This document shows positions 16,488-24,844 of a stretch of DNA of 41,344 bases, piece by piece. The notes beneath the pieces are model-generated. The model ran no database searches. It was not told the origin of the DNA and saw only the letters and a list, made by a program, of their open reading frames with translations. The stretch comes from Firmicutes bacterium UBA6811 (GTDB lineage: Bacteria > Bacillota > SHA-98 > UBA4971), in contig DKEX01000029.1 of assembly GCA_002452295.1 (NCBI GenBank), positions 1 to 41,344 of the forward strand, in the 5' to 3' direction. The position numbers and the translations under genes are program-made. Each line of letters opens with the position of its first letter. Positions within the stretch are counted from its first letter, which is position 1.

Positions 16488-16563
16488 TCCGAATATTCCG
16501 AGAAGGTACGTACCATGCCACTGTCGAATAGAGCCTCATACTGAAAACGCGAGGCTGGTCAAC

Positions 16564-17303
16564 GTGGCTCTCAAGAACCCCCAAAAACAGCATCACGGCA
16601 CCTTCAATCCTTACCCATCGGGGGTCTTCAGACGCTACGAATCAAAGGTCATCGGCAACCTGTTGCTGCTAAAGCCCCTGATGTACTTGCTTGGGCTGGA
16701 AGACATCGTGGATAGCATCTGCCCCCTCTCCTCCAACAGAGCCCGGGTGTGGAAAAGCGTATGGACGCATTCTTCACCGGCCCCCTACGCAAGTACAGGA
16801 GAATCTATAGCCCAAGGGTTGAAGGCGACGACGGCAACCTCGCTCTGACCTGGTCCGTTGATGAGCAGGCCCTCGCCAGGCTACAGGCGCTGGACGGCAA
16901 GTATGTGGTGGTATCAAACCAGATGCGCCCCGCTATCACCGCTGCCGAGATATTCTACACTTCGAGGAAACGAAGCCGCATCGAAACCCGCATGAGATAC
17001 CTCAAAAGCCAGCTAAAGGTCAGGCCCGTCCTCCTGGAATCGGCCTTGAGGATAGAAGGAGTCGCGTTCGTCACAAACCTCGCCCTGGTCGCCTACTGCT
17101 TGCTCGAGCACATGCTCAAGAAGGCTGGGATAGACGAATCAGTCCGAGAGCTATTCCTCAACTTCGAGGATATCGCCCTAACCAAAGCCAAGCTACCTGA
17201 TGGCACCGAGGTGAGCCACGTCGAGAATGCGCTGCCGTTTCACTACCGCACCCTGCAGAATCTCGGCCTTCTCGTCGGAGAATACCAGCCCCCTCCGACA
17301 TAA
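16564..17303 (+). pseudogene. IS1634-like DDE transposase remnant
   Basis: Two frames contain pieces of one transposase. The first (16564 on) has an N-terminal segment, VIGNLLLLKPLMYLLGLEDI followed by VDSICPLS. The second (16749-17303) carries RKYRRIYSPRVEG, LDGKYVVVSNQ, SRIETRMRYLKSQLKVRPVL and IEGVAFVTNLALVAYCLLEH, the C-terminal DDE part of IS1634-type transposases (Y-R-x-R-x-x-I-E-x-x-x-R-x-L-K-S). The pieces are joined out of frame with most of the central catalytic region deleted. The element separates the regulator from the enhancer and promoter region it probably serves. Confidence 0.6.
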
Positions 17304-17444
17304 CCACGTTCAAGAGCCCCGCCGTGGGCCTAATTGAGCATGCTCCTACTGCGGAATATGAGCTAAGAGAATACGACATCTCCAGAGCGGTATGAGGAGA
17401 GCTCAGCCGGGCTGTGCCCGAAGCGCCGCTGCTCTACACCGATG

Positions 17445-17505
17445 GTGTTCCATGCTGGCACACTTATGTGCCGCAGTGGGGCGCACCTGTTCCATGCCGG
17501 CACAC
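17445..17505. promoter_or_regulatory. Two dyad enhancer sites (UAS) for the sigma-54 activator
   Basis: GTGTTCC-N5-GGCACAC at 17445-17463 and CTGTTCC-N5-GGCACAC at 17487-17505 share the same N5 (ATGCY) and start 42 bp apart, four helical turns. Each is an imperfect inverted repeat (GTGTKCC against GGMACAC). They lie roughly 180-230 bases upstream of the expected transcription start of the promoter at 17658. This is the usual distance for enhancer sites bound by AcoR-type activators. Confidence 0.6.
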
Positions 17506-17657
17506 CTATCTCCTCATGGCAGACATCCGTGTGGCGCGACCGCCGGGCTCCAGCGTCAGGCGTCAGTGGCGGAAACATGGGACATGCGCCGCGTTGACCA
17601 TAGCAACAGCCGGGGCTGCCTCCGGCCTCACTGAGCCCAGGCTGCCGCAGAATGAGT

Positions 17658-17673
17658 TGGCATGCATGCTGCA
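17658..17673 (+). promoter_or_regulatory. Sigma-54 (-24/-12) promoter of the ABC transporter operon
   Basis: TTGGCATGCATGCTGCAA contains GG at 17659-17660 and GC at 17671-17672 with exactly ten bases between. It matches the sigma-54 consensus TTGGCAC-N4-TTGCA at all invariant positions. It is on the strand of the binding-protein gene, whose start is about 215 bases downstream. The upstream dyads and the adjacent activator gene support the call. Confidence 0.6.
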
Positions 17674-17739
17674 AGTGCAATGACAGTGGATGGGCTGGCA
17701 TGTTGGGGAAAAGCTAGCGCACAACTCACCTTTATGAGG

Positions 17740-17785
17740 GAAGGGGGGATCGGCGGAACGACGAAGGGGGGATCGGCGGAACGAC
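17740..17785. repeat. Perfect 23-bp tandem duplication in the transporter leader
   Basis: A 23-bp unit beginning GAAGGGGGGATC and ending GGCGGAACGAC occurs twice without a gap, at 17740-17762 and 17763-17785. It lies in the untranslated leader between the sigma-54 promoter and the binding-protein gene. Confidence 0.9.
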
Positions 17786-17843
17786 AGGGCAGCGGTGCAG
17801 CAGATGGGCACTCTACAGGCAGGGCAGTTGAACCCGCCGCGGG

Positions 17844-17865
17844 CCGTTCGACAAACGTCGAACGG
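17844..17865 (+). promoter_or_regulatory. Leader hairpin before the binding-protein gene
   Basis: CCGTTCGAC (17844-17852) pairs perfectly with GTCGAACGG (17857-17865) around an AAAC loop. The AT-rich run ATAATTATT follows. It ends about 12 bases before the ribosome site of the next gene. It may protect or attenuate the transcript, or serve as an operator. Confidence 0.55.
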
Positions 17866-17890
17866 ATAATTATTGACGGAGGTGGATGTT

Positions 17891-19012
17891 GTGTTGCGTG
17901 CCAGACGGACTATCGGAGTTGCCGCGTTGATCATTCTGCTGGTGGCCTTAATGACCTGCGGAGTGGCGGCCCAAACACGTGACAAAGACCTTCCCGCACC
18001 GCGGGTGGTCAAGGGCCGTCCCCTGGTTGTTGCGTTTGTCACGAAGGGTTTTGAGTCCGAGGCGACGCAGAGAAACTACGCTCAGTTCAAGATCGAGGCG
18101 GCCTACAGGGGCTGGAAGATTGTCGAGGTCACCAGTACGATGGAGAAGGCCAGCGACGCAGTGCGCGCGGCGATTGAGAAGGACGTAGACGCGATCGTGG
18201 GTGTGTACCAGTACTTCGACTACTGGCGCGACGAGGTCATGATGGCCAGAAAGAAGGGCATAGGCGTGTACTCCATCGACACCGAGATCAAGCCCGGTGT
18301 CATCGTGTGCCCGCGCCAGTTCGACGGAGCCGCCGGCGCCCGGGTCATGGCCACCCTGATCGACAAGATAGGATACAAGGGCAACGTGGCCATGATTGCG
18401 TACCACATGCACGAGGGAGTTGACCGTCGGAATGCGGCCGCCGAGGCCATAGCTCGCTGGTATGAGCGGAAGGGCGTCAAGCTGGTCGAGTATCAGGACG
18501 TTACCTACCCCGGTTACGATGTCCAGGCCTATAACATCGCGCAGACCTGGGCACAGAAGTACGGCGGAGACCTGGACGCGATCTTTGCCGGGTTCGACAT
18601 TCCTGCCATATTTGCAGCACGCGCCTACCAGGCAGCTGGCTTTACCGCCGCCGACGTCGTCTGCGGAGGCATCGACGGTGGCAAGCAGGCCCTGGCCGCG
18701 ATACGCGATCCCAAGAACCCCTTCAAGGTCTCGTTCTCTCAGCCGTTCGAGCTGTACACGCACACCACGTGTGAAGTGATAGACAAGATCCAGATAAAGG
18801 GTGTGTCGATAGACAAGGCCCTGGAGAGCGTTGGAGCGGATCCCAAGACCGGCAACGTCTTCCTCGAGGGCATGCTGGTCACCCCGGTGAACGTGCCGCC
18901 TGCGGGCGCCACGTACTATGACCTTCACCGCTACTACGGGGAGGACCCGAAGAACCCGGACGCTTGGGTGAACTGGTACAAGAAGGTCAAGCTCGAGCCC
19001 TATAGGACCTGA
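17891..19012 (+). CDS. Sugar ABC transporter substrate-binding protein (Peripla_BP_4)
   Basis: This 373-residue extracytoplasmic binding protein captures the substrate for the ABC importer encoded next. It has a signal sequence (RTIGVAALIILLVALMTCGV AAQ). The possible lipobox LMTC is not ideal because Thr precedes Cys, so anchoring is uncertain. The mature part has the ribose/xylose-type two-lobe fold: VVAFVTKGFESEATQRNYAQ, a DVDAIVGVYQYFDYW strand, GNVAMIAY, DAIFAGFD and VVCGGIDGGKQALAAI. GTG 17891 was chosen because GGAGGTGG at 17878-17885 is well spaced; TTG 17873 would overlap that site. It is closest in style to ribose/autoinducer-2 type proteins, but the ligand cannot be read from sequence. 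The context suggests a polyol, pentose or tetrose. Confidence 0.9.
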   Translation: MLRARRTIGVAALIILLVALMTCGVAAQTRDKDLPAPRVVKGRPLVVAFVTKGFESEATQRNYAQFKIEAAYRGWKIVEVTSTMEKASDAVRAAIEKDVDAIVGVYQYFDYWRDEVMMARKKGIGVYSIDTEIKPGVIVCPRQFDGAAGARVMATLIDKIGYKGNVAMIAYHMHEGVDRRNAAAEAIARWYERKGVKLVEYQDVTYPGYDVQAYNIAQTWAQKYGGDLDAIFAGFDIPAIFAARAYQAAGFTAADVVCGGIDGGKQALAAIRDPKNPFKVSFSQPFELYTHTTCEVIDKIQIKGVSIDKALESVGADPKTGNVFLEGMLVTPVNVPPAGATYYDLHRYYGEDPKNPDAWVNWYKKVKLEPYRT

Positions 19013-19026
19013 TGCCTGTGTGAAGA

Positions 19027-19066
19027 GGAGGGGGACTCCCCTCGACCCGGAGGGGGGTCTCCCTCC
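19027..19066 (+). promoter_or_regulatory. Strong intercistronic hairpin between binding protein and ATPase genes
   Basis: The left arm 19027-19043 (GGAGGGGGACTCCCCTC) pairs along all 17 positions with 19050-19066, with two G-U wobbles and a six-base loop. No T-run follows. Such a hairpin after the binding-protein gene commonly stabilises its message or partly terminates, so that binding protein exceeds ATPase and permease. Confidence 0.65.
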
Positions 19067-19104
19067 CCAAGATGTCAATACGTAAAGGAGACCGGGCGAG
19101 CATC

Positions 19105-20610
19105 ATGGAAAAGCCATTCGTGCTGGAGCTTAAGGGTCTAACAAAGCGATTCCCCGGAGTCTTGGCAGTCGACCACGTCGACCTCGCCATAACACAGGGC
19201 GAGGTACACGGCATAGTCGGCGAGAACGGCGCCGGCAAGAGCACGCTCTGCAACATGATCACGGGGATCTTGACTCCTGACGAGGGGACGGTCAGCTATT
19301 TCGGTGAGACTGTGAAGTTCAAACACCCCAGCGAGCCACTGCACCTGGGCATCAGGATGGTTCACCAGGACCGGAACCTGGTTCCGTACCTCACAGGCGC
19401 CCAGAACATTTGCCTGGGGGAAGAGCCGCTCGGCGGCCTGCTCATCGATGAGAAGGGAACCATGAGACTGGCGGAGGAGGTCAGGAAGCAGGTCGGCGTG
19501 CGGGTGCGCCTGGACGTGCCCGTTTCCTACCTGAGTGCCTCCGGTCAGCAGATGGTCGAGATACTACGGGCGGTTTTCCGCCAGCCTAAGCTATTGATCC
19601 TTGACGAGCCGACGGCCAGCTTGACCAAGGAAGACGCCGAGGGGCTCATGAGCGTCGTCAGGACTCTCAAAGAGCAGGGCATTACCACCATCTACATCTC
19701 GCACAAGTTGGAGGAGGTCCTCTCGCTGTGCGATCGGGTAACGTTCCTCAGAGACGGCAAGAAGGTAGACACCCGTGAGGCATCGACGCTCGACAGAGCC
19801 ACATGTGTCCGCCTCATCGCCAATAGAGAGATCCAGAGCTTGTTCCCGCCGGTACGCACGGTGGCTGGCGGGAAGGATGTCCTCAAGGTAGAAGGGCTGA
19901 CCGATGTCACAGGACGCATCCAGGACATTGAGTTCAACATCCGCGAGCGCGAACTCGTCGGCTTGTATGGACTCGTGGGCGCCGGCCGCACCGAGTTCGT
20001 GGAGGTCCTGTTCGGTCTCCGTCCGCGCAAGGAGGGCTCCATACAGTTCCTAGGTGAGGACATCAGGCCCGGCACCCCAACCATGGACATGATCAGAAAG
20101 GGAGTCTTCCTGACTCCGGAGGACTCCAGGAGAAAGGGCCTGTTCTACGACATCTTCAACCTTCGGAAGAACATCACCATAGGGCAACTCGATCTTCTCG
20201 CGAGCGGCCTGCTCGGCCTCATCAGCGAGCAAGCGGACAGGAACAAAGCCGTCGAGGCCGCGGGGGAGTTGAGCACCAAGTACTCCGACATCGAGCAGTC
20301 CATAGACGAGCTGAGCGGTGGCAACAGGCAGAAGACGATAGTCGCTCGGTGGCTGTCGAGGCCGGGCAAGAAGCTCTTCATCATGGACGAACCCACGCAG
20401 GGCATAGACGTGGGCACCAAGTTCGAGATATACGCTCTCCTGCGTCGTCTGGTCGAGGAAGAGGGTTTGTCGGTCATCTTCATCTCATCGGAGCTGCCCG
20501 AACTGCTCGGAGTATGTGACAGGCTGTATGTCTTCAAGAGAGGGAAGATAGCCGGCGAGCTCACGCGCGACGAGTTCAGCCAGGAGAAGGTCGTGTCGCT
20601 GGCGATGTGA
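19105..20610 (+). CDS. Sugar ABC transporter ATPase (RbsA/MglA-type, two NBDs)
   Basis: This 501-residue cytoplasmic ATPase has two fused nucleotide-binding domains and powers the importer. The first NBD has Walker A GENGAGKST, an unusual signature LSASGQQMVEI and Walker B LLILDEPTASL. The second has the degenerate P-loop GLVGAGRTEFVE normal for this subfamily, a full signature LSGGNRQKTIVARWLS and Walker B LFIMDEPTQGIDVG. This matches RbsA/XylG/MglA, and the length is as expected. The start is placed at ATG 19105 (MEKPFVLELKGLTKRFPGV), as in the family; an in-frame ATG at 19072 would add 11 residues. It follows the binding-protein gene by about 90 bases containing a strong hairpin. Confidence 0.93.
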   Translation: MEKPFVLELKGLTKRFPGVLAVDHVDLAITQGEVHGIVGENGAGKSTLCNMITGILTPDEGTVSYFGETVKFKHPSEPLHLGIRMVHQDRNLVPYLTGAQNICLGEEPLGGLLIDEKGTMRLAEEVRKQVGVRVRLDVPVSYLSASGQQMVEILRAVFRQPKLLILDEPTASLTKEDAEGLMSVVRTLKEQGITTIYISHKLEEVLSLCDRVTFLRDGKKVDTREASTLDRATCVRLIANREIQSLFPPVRTVAGGKDVLKVEGLTDVTGRIQDIEFNIRERELVGLYGLVGAGRTEFVEVLFGLRPRKEGSIQFLGEDIRPGTPTMDMIRKGVFLTPEDSRRKGLFYDIFNLRKNITIGQLDLLASGLLGLISEQADRNKAVEAAGELSTKYSDIEQSIDELSGGNRQKTIVARWLSRPGKKLFIMDEPTQGIDVGTKFEIYALLRRLVEEEGLSVIFISSELPELLGVCDRLYVFKRGKIAGELTRDEFSQEKVVSLAM

Positions 20611-20680
20611 AGGCCTCTCGATGCGCTGGAGAGGCTTCCAATCTTGCATAGTAGAGAGGCTGCTACGGAGGGGATTGACT

Positions 20681-21652
20681 GTGAAGGGGAAAATCCAGAA
20701 GTTCCTACTACACTACGGGGTGCTGGTCTCTGCAGGGCTGCTGTGCGTGTTCTTCGCCATTCAGGAGCCTAGGTTCGCCACGATGAACAACATACTCAAC
20801 CTTCTCCGTGAGATGGCCATACTTGGGCTCTTCGCTCTGGCGCTGACCATAGTCGTAATCACCGGGGGATTCGACTTGTCCTTCGCCTCTGGTGCCACGA
20901 TGGCGGGCATTGTCGGGTTGGTCCTCATACGCGAATTCGGGTTTTCGATCTACAGCGGGTTTCTAATCGTGTTCGTGATAAACGTCGTCCTTGCGGCGTT
21001 GAAGGGTCTCTTCGTAGTCCAGTTCGGCATGCCTGCCTTCATCGCCACCCTCGGCGTGAGCACCCTGTGCATGGGAGTGTCGAGGCTATTGACCGGCGGC
21101 ACGACCTACTTCGCCGCTGAATGGCCCAAAGGCTTCGAGGTGCTGGGTAGGGGCGAGATCGGTCCGGTGCCTGTTCAGGTCATCATCCTCATCGTGTTGG
21201 GCCTGATGGCCATGGTAGTCATGGACCGGATGCGGTTCGGCAGGTACGCTTACGCGGTCGGTGGGAACACGCAGGCTGCGCGCCACGTCGGCATCAAGAC
21301 GGAACGCACGAGGTTCCTGGCGTGGTTGCTCGCCGGGGTACTCTGTGGAGTGGCCGCGGTGGTGCTCATCTCCATGCTGGGGGCGGGCAGCCCCGAAATG
21401 GGAGAGGGCTACACCATGCCGGCGATCGCCGCGATGTTCCTCGGCTGCGTGGCCTATCGCGAAGGTGTGCCGAACATCCCAGGTGTTCTCACCGCCACGG
21501 CCGTGCTGGCCATCCTGAGCAACGGGTTCGTCATGATGGGCATGAGGTTCTACTGGAAGGACGTCATGCAGGGTCTGGTGCTCCTTATCGCGGTCGGCGT
21601 GGTCTCGGTGATCAAGCGAGGAAAGCTCTACGAAGTCATAGCAGGATTCTAG
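20681..21652 (+). CDS. Sugar ABC transporter permease (RbsC-type)
   Basis: This 323-residue membrane protein forms the transmembrane channel of the importer, probably as a homodimer because only one permease gene is present. Family landmarks include MNNILNLLREMAILGLFALA, VITGGFDLSFASGATMAGI, FIATLGVSTL, AYAVGGNTQAARHVGIK and LFLGCVAYREGVPNIPG-like segments in about nine to ten helices. The GTG at 20681 follows GGAGGGG at 20667-20673 with seven bases; earlier in-frame starts lack a ribosome site. It is the last gene of the transporter operon, followed by a hairpin at 21782. Confidence 0.92.
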   Translation: MKGKIQKFLLHYGVLVSAGLLCVFFAIQEPRFATMNNILNLLREMAILGLFALALTIVVITGGFDLSFASGATMAGIVGLVLIREFGFSIYSGFLIVFVINVVLAALKGLFVVQFGMPAFIATLGVSTLCMGVSRLLTGGTTYFAAEWPKGFEVLGRGEIGPVPVQVIILIVLGLMAMVVMDRMRFGRYAYAVGGNTQAARHVGIKTERTRFLAWLLAGVLCGVAAVVLISMLGAGSPEMGEGYTMPAIAAMFLGCVAYREGVPNIPGVLTATAVLAILSNGFVMMGMRFYWKDVMQGLVLLIAVGVVSVIKRGKLYEVIAGF

Positions 21653-21781
21653 ACACAGCCTAAAGCGCAGGTCGTCGTTTGACGGGACTCGAGTCTCCGT
21701 CCGTCTCGCAGACGATGCTCGCGACATTGCCCCCTGGCTGAGTTCGTAAAGAGACCTGACGTGGAATCCTCAGAGTCCCCC

Positions 21782-21823
21782 TACGATCCTCTCATCCAGA
21801 GGGAAACGGATGAGAGGATCGTA
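21782..21823 (+). terminator. 16-bp perfect hairpin after the transporter operon
   Basis: TACGATCCTCTCATCC (21782-21797) is perfectly complementary to 21808-21823 around a ten-base loop. GGTTGGGGCTTTTGC follows, with a short T-run about 12 bases after the stem. It is probably a terminator or processing site separating the ABC operon from the transketolase operon. Confidence 0.55.
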
Positions 21824-21921
21824 TACGGTTGGGGCTTTTGCAGGACAACCTCGTCATCACGAATCCGATGGCCTGAACCGATAGACCAAATGGCCAGATT
21901 CCTCTGGCGGGAGGTATGAGA

Positions 21922-22770
21922 ATGCTGAGTGAGGCACCCGAGCAAGTTGCGGAGATGCTGAGACAGAAGTCCATGGAGGCCCGGCTGTTGCTGATCAATA
22001 CCTTGCACGAGTCGGGGGGCGGGCACTACGGAGGTTGCCTGTCAGAGCTCGACATCCTGGCCGTGCTGTATAACGGCATTCTAAACATCCGGCCGGACGA
22101 CCCCGAGTGGGAGGGACGCGACCACTTCATCCTCAGCAAGGGCCACGGGGCCATCGGGCTCGCCTCGGTGCTGGCCCTGCGCGGGTTCTTCCCGAGAGAA
22201 GTGCTGAAGACCTCCAAGAAGCTGGACTCCTGTGTGGGTTGGCACACAACCATAAAGATGCCCGGGATTGAGCATCCCACGGGGTCGTTGGGGCACGGCC
22301 TGTCCGTCGCCGTCGGGCTGGCCGTGGCGAAGAAGCTCGACAAGAAGCAGTCTCGTGTCTTCGTCCTCCTCGGCGACGGGGAGTGTGACGAAGGGTCGGT
22401 CTGGGAGGGAGCCATGGCGGCTTCCAAGTACAGGCTGGACAACCTCGTTGCGATAGTCGACAGGAACGGGATCAGTTACGACAGCCGGACCGAGGAGGTA
22501 ATGCCGCTCGAGCCGTTCGCCGATAAGTGGAAGGCCTTCGGATGGGCTGTCAGGTCGGCCGACGGCCACAGCGTTGGCGATCTGTGGAATGCGTTCTCCG
22601 CCGTCCCCTTTGAGGCGGGAAAACCCTCTGTCGTGATCGCGTCGACGATCAAGGGCAAGGGCGTGTCTTTCATGGAGAACAGCGTCGCGTGGCACGCCGG
22701 GCCTACGACTGATGAGCAGTATCGTACGGCGATCAAGGAGCTTCAGAAGCGCGCGGAGGTGGCGAGATGA
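21922..22770 (+). CDS. Split transketolase 1, N-terminal (TPP-binding) subunit
   Basis: This 282-residue subunit holds the pyrophosphate-binding half of a transketolase. Visible motifs are GGGHYGG (His for substrate/TPP), FILSKGHGAIG, PTGSLGHGLSVAVG and the TPP signature LLGDGECDEGSVWEGAM followed by VDRN. VAWHAGP near the end carries a further catalytic His. It differs from its paralogues here in VGWHTTIKMPG and NGISYDSRTEEVMPLEP. ATG 21922 is preferred over ATG 21916 because GGGAGG at 21909-21914 is then seven bases away. It overlaps its C-terminal partner by four bases (ATGA). Its substrates are probably ketoses linked to the neighbouring dehydrogenases. Confidence 0.9.
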   Translation: MLSEAPEQVAEMLRQKSMEARLLLINTLHESGGGHYGGCLSELDILAVLYNGILNIRPDDPEWEGRDHFILSKGHGAIGLASVLALRGFFPREVLKTSKKLDSCVGWHTTIKMPGIEHPTGSLGHGLSVAVGLAVAKKLDKKQSRVFVLLGDGECDEGSVWEGAMAASKYRLDNLVAIVDRNGISYDSRTEEVMPLEPFADKWKAFGWAVRSADGHSVGDLWNAFSAVPFEAGKPSVVIASTIKGKGVSFMENSVAWHAGPTTDEQYRTAIKELQKRAEVAR

Positions 22771-23768
22771 CTGTCGGAACGCTCGCTGAGAGAGTCCGGA
22801 ACAGAGCCGGTCGTGATGCGTTTGGAGAAGCACTGCAGCTCATAGGGCGGGAAAACGACGCGGTGGTTGTTGTAGGGGCCGACGACATCAGCTCCCTGCG
22901 TGGTAACGCATTCGCGGCGGAATTCCCCGATAGAGCCTTCAACGTTGGGATAGCCGAGGCGAACGCGTCAGGGGTCGCCGCAGGCCTCGCGCTCGGAGGG
23001 AAGATCCCGTTGGTCCTGCTCTACGGTTTCACAGTGCTCCGGGCCGCCGAACAGATACGTGACGACGTATGCTACCCGAACCTGAACGTGAAGGTGGTGA
23101 CGACCTCGTCCGGTCTGGTCATGGGGGAGGGCGGGGTGACCCATCACTGCACGGAAGACCTGGCTGTGACGCGGAGCCTGGCAAACATGACCATTGTGCA
23201 GCCGGCGTCCGCGCTCGAGACCGCCATCGTCACGAAGGCGGTCGTGGAACGGCTCAAGGGACCCACGTTCCTCCGGATCGCCCGCTGCCGGTACGAAGAC
23301 CGAGCCGAGCAGGCGCTCCAGGATTATTACCTCGGCGGAGGCGCTTTCGAAGTGGGCAAGGCGGTCACGCTGAGAGAAGGCGATGATATCACGCTGATAG
23401 CCTCCGGCTTGATGCTGAGCATCGCGCTTCATGCTGCGGACCTCCTGGCGGAGTCGGGCGTCAGCGCGCGCGTCATGAACATGCACACCATCAAGCCGCT
23501 TGACTCCGCCGCCGTCATCGACGGGGTAACGCAGACCAGAGGCATCGTTACGCTGGAAGATCACAACGTGCTGGGAGGGATCGGCGAGGCGGTGTGCGGC
23601 GTCGTGAGCGAGACTCGCCCGATCCCTGTGAGGAGGATCGGGGTCAGAGACACATACTGCGCCATAGGACCGATGGACGAACTCTTCGAGAAGTACGGCC
23701 TGACCGCGGAAGCGACGGTCGAGGCAGCCAAGGAGATTCTTGCGGGGGGATCGAGGGGATCGAGATGA
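22767..23768 (+). CDS. Split transketolase 1, C-terminal subunit (divergent)
   Basis: This 333-residue partner carries the pyrimidine-binding and C-terminal domains. The catalytic Glu that activates TPP is E64 in NVGIAEANASG, where the usual E-Q-N/D-M is replaced by E-A-N-A. His126 in GGVTHHCTED is conserved. The segment VKVVTTSSGL has Ser114 where phosphate-using transketolases have the substrate-phosphate-binding His (yeast His469 by alignment by eye). R16 and the Arg of FLRIAR are kept. A one-residue gap lies in the aromatic loop (PLVLLYGF). This is the most divergent of the three pairs, which suggests a different, possibly unphosphorylated, substrate. It overlaps both neighbours by ATGA. 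Confidence 0.88.
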   Translation: MTVGTLAERVRNRAGRDAFGEALQLIGRENDAVVVVGADDISSLRGNAFAAEFPDRAFNVGIAEANASGVAAGLALGGKIPLVLLYGFTVLRAAEQIRDDVCYPNLNVKVVTTSSGLVMGEGGVTHHCTEDLAVTRSLANMTIVQPASALETAIVTKAVVERLKGPTFLRIARCRYEDRAEQALQDYYLGGGAFEVGKAVTLREGDDITLIASGLMLSIALHAADLLAESGVSARVMNMHTIKPLDSAAVIDGVTQTRGIVTLEDHNVLGGIGEAVCGVVSETRPIPVRRIGVRDTYCAIGPMDELFEKYGLTAEATVEAAKEILAGGSRGSR

Positions 23769-24769
23769 GACGCAGAATCGCTAGATTGGTTGAGCCCAGG
23801 AGGTTCGAGGTCGTCCAGGAGACCCTTCCTGCTCTCAACCCGGATGAGGTGCTGATGCGGGTGCTATCGTGCGGGCTCTGTCACTCCGAGGTGCCTACAT
23901 ATCTGGGAGAGCGGCAGCTGGTAGGGGTCGTTCGGAAAGGAGGCGCCGGGTTCCGGATAACGGACAAAGTCGAGTTTCCGGTGCTCATGGGACATGAACC
24001 CGTAGCGGTCATCGAGGATAAAGGTTCCGAGGTCGAAGGATTTCGGATCGGCGATCTCGTGAGCGGCTGGAAGCGCCAGTGCTTCGCGGACTACGTAGTT
24101 GCGGATACTTCTAGACTGGTGAAGCTACCTCCTTTGCTCGAGGAACCCAAGAAGTGCCTCGCAGAGCCCCTTGGATGCATAGTCAATATCGTGCGCGCCG
24201 CGGCGCCGCCGCTCGGCGATTCCGTAGCCATCATTGGCTGCGGCTTCATGGGACTACTCTGTGTCGCGGGGCTGAAGGAGAGCGGGGCGTTCGAGCTCAT
24301 TGCCATCGACCTGATGGACGAAAGGCTGGAATGGGCGACGAAGTTGGGTGCCACGAGGACCTTGAACCCTGGCAGGGATAACGTTGCCCGGATTGTGGAG
24401 GACATGACCTCCGGCCGCGGTGTGGACATCGTGGTAGAGATCACTGGCAGCATGAAGGGCTTTCGGCTTGCAACGGAGATCGTCCGCCAAAGAGGCAAAA
24501 TCCTGATCCCGTCGCTTTACGGCCGTCCGGAGCCGATGGACGCAGGATACCACCTCATGCTCAAGTCACCCACCATACACTCGACGCATCCCTGGTATTC
24601 GGATGACTCCGAGAGAGACCTCAGGCTGGGTGTGGAAGCGCTCGCCCGCAAGGTCCTGCCCGGGAACTTGCTGGTTACGCACGAATTCCGGCTGGACCAG
24701 ATTAACGAGGCCTTTGGAGTGTTGGTGAATCCGGGGCCGGGGTACCTCAAGGGCATCATCGTTCCGTAG
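23765..24769 (+). CDS. Zinc-dependent alcohol dehydrogenase family protein lacking the structural zinc lobe
   Basis: This 334-residue medium-chain dehydrogenase/reductase probably oxidises or reduces a sugar or polyol with NAD(P). Catalytic zinc ligands are present: Cys in LSCGLCHSE, His-Glu in MGHEPVAVIE, and the Glu of LAEPLGC. The Rossmann fold has VAIIGCGFMGLLC, followed by IAIDLMDERLEWATKLGAT. The four-cysteine structural zinc loop typical of the family is absent: between GDLVSGW and FADYVV there is only KRQC. The late STHPWYSDDSERD segment is unusual. It overlaps transketolase 1 by ATGA, so it is co-translated. The substrate is unknown. Confidence 0.85.
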   Translation: MRRRIARLVEPRRFEVVQETLPALNPDEVLMRVLSCGLCHSEVPTYLGERQLVGVVRKGGAGFRITDKVEFPVLMGHEPVAVIEDKGSEVEGFRIGDLVSGWKRQCFADYVVADTSRLVKLPPLLEEPKKCLAEPLGCIVNIVRAAAPPLGDSVAIIGCGFMGLLCVAGLKESGAFELIAIDLMDERLEWATKLGATRTLNPGRDNVARIVEDMTSGRGVDIVVEITGSMKGFRLATEIVRQRGKILIPSLYGRPEPMDAGYHLMLKSPTIHSTHPWYSDDSERDLRLGVEALARKVLPGNLLVTHEFRLDQINEAFGVLVNPGPGYLKGIIVP

Positions 24770-24844
24770 GCGCGCCCGTTCTACCACAGGAGGCGGCGAC
24801 TGTTCTGGAAAAGCACGCACCTTTTCGGAAGGGGAGGTTGGGAT

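Noticed and set aside
17453..17468. Second sigma-54 promoter at TGGCACACTTATGTGC
   Set aside because: GG and GC are 11 bases apart rather than 10, and the word is better explained as the right half of the first enhancer dyad.
17948..19078. Long minus-strand open frame (376 codons) opposite the binding protein gene
   Set aside because: It is the antisense of a clear Peripla_BP_4 gene; the translation is rich in Val/His/Gly with no fold signature, an effect of GC-rich codon use.
21824..21843. Sigma-54 promoter before transketolase 1 at GGTTGGGGCTTTTGCA
   Set aside because: The spacing of GG and GC is 11 bases and the -24 box does not read TGGCA.
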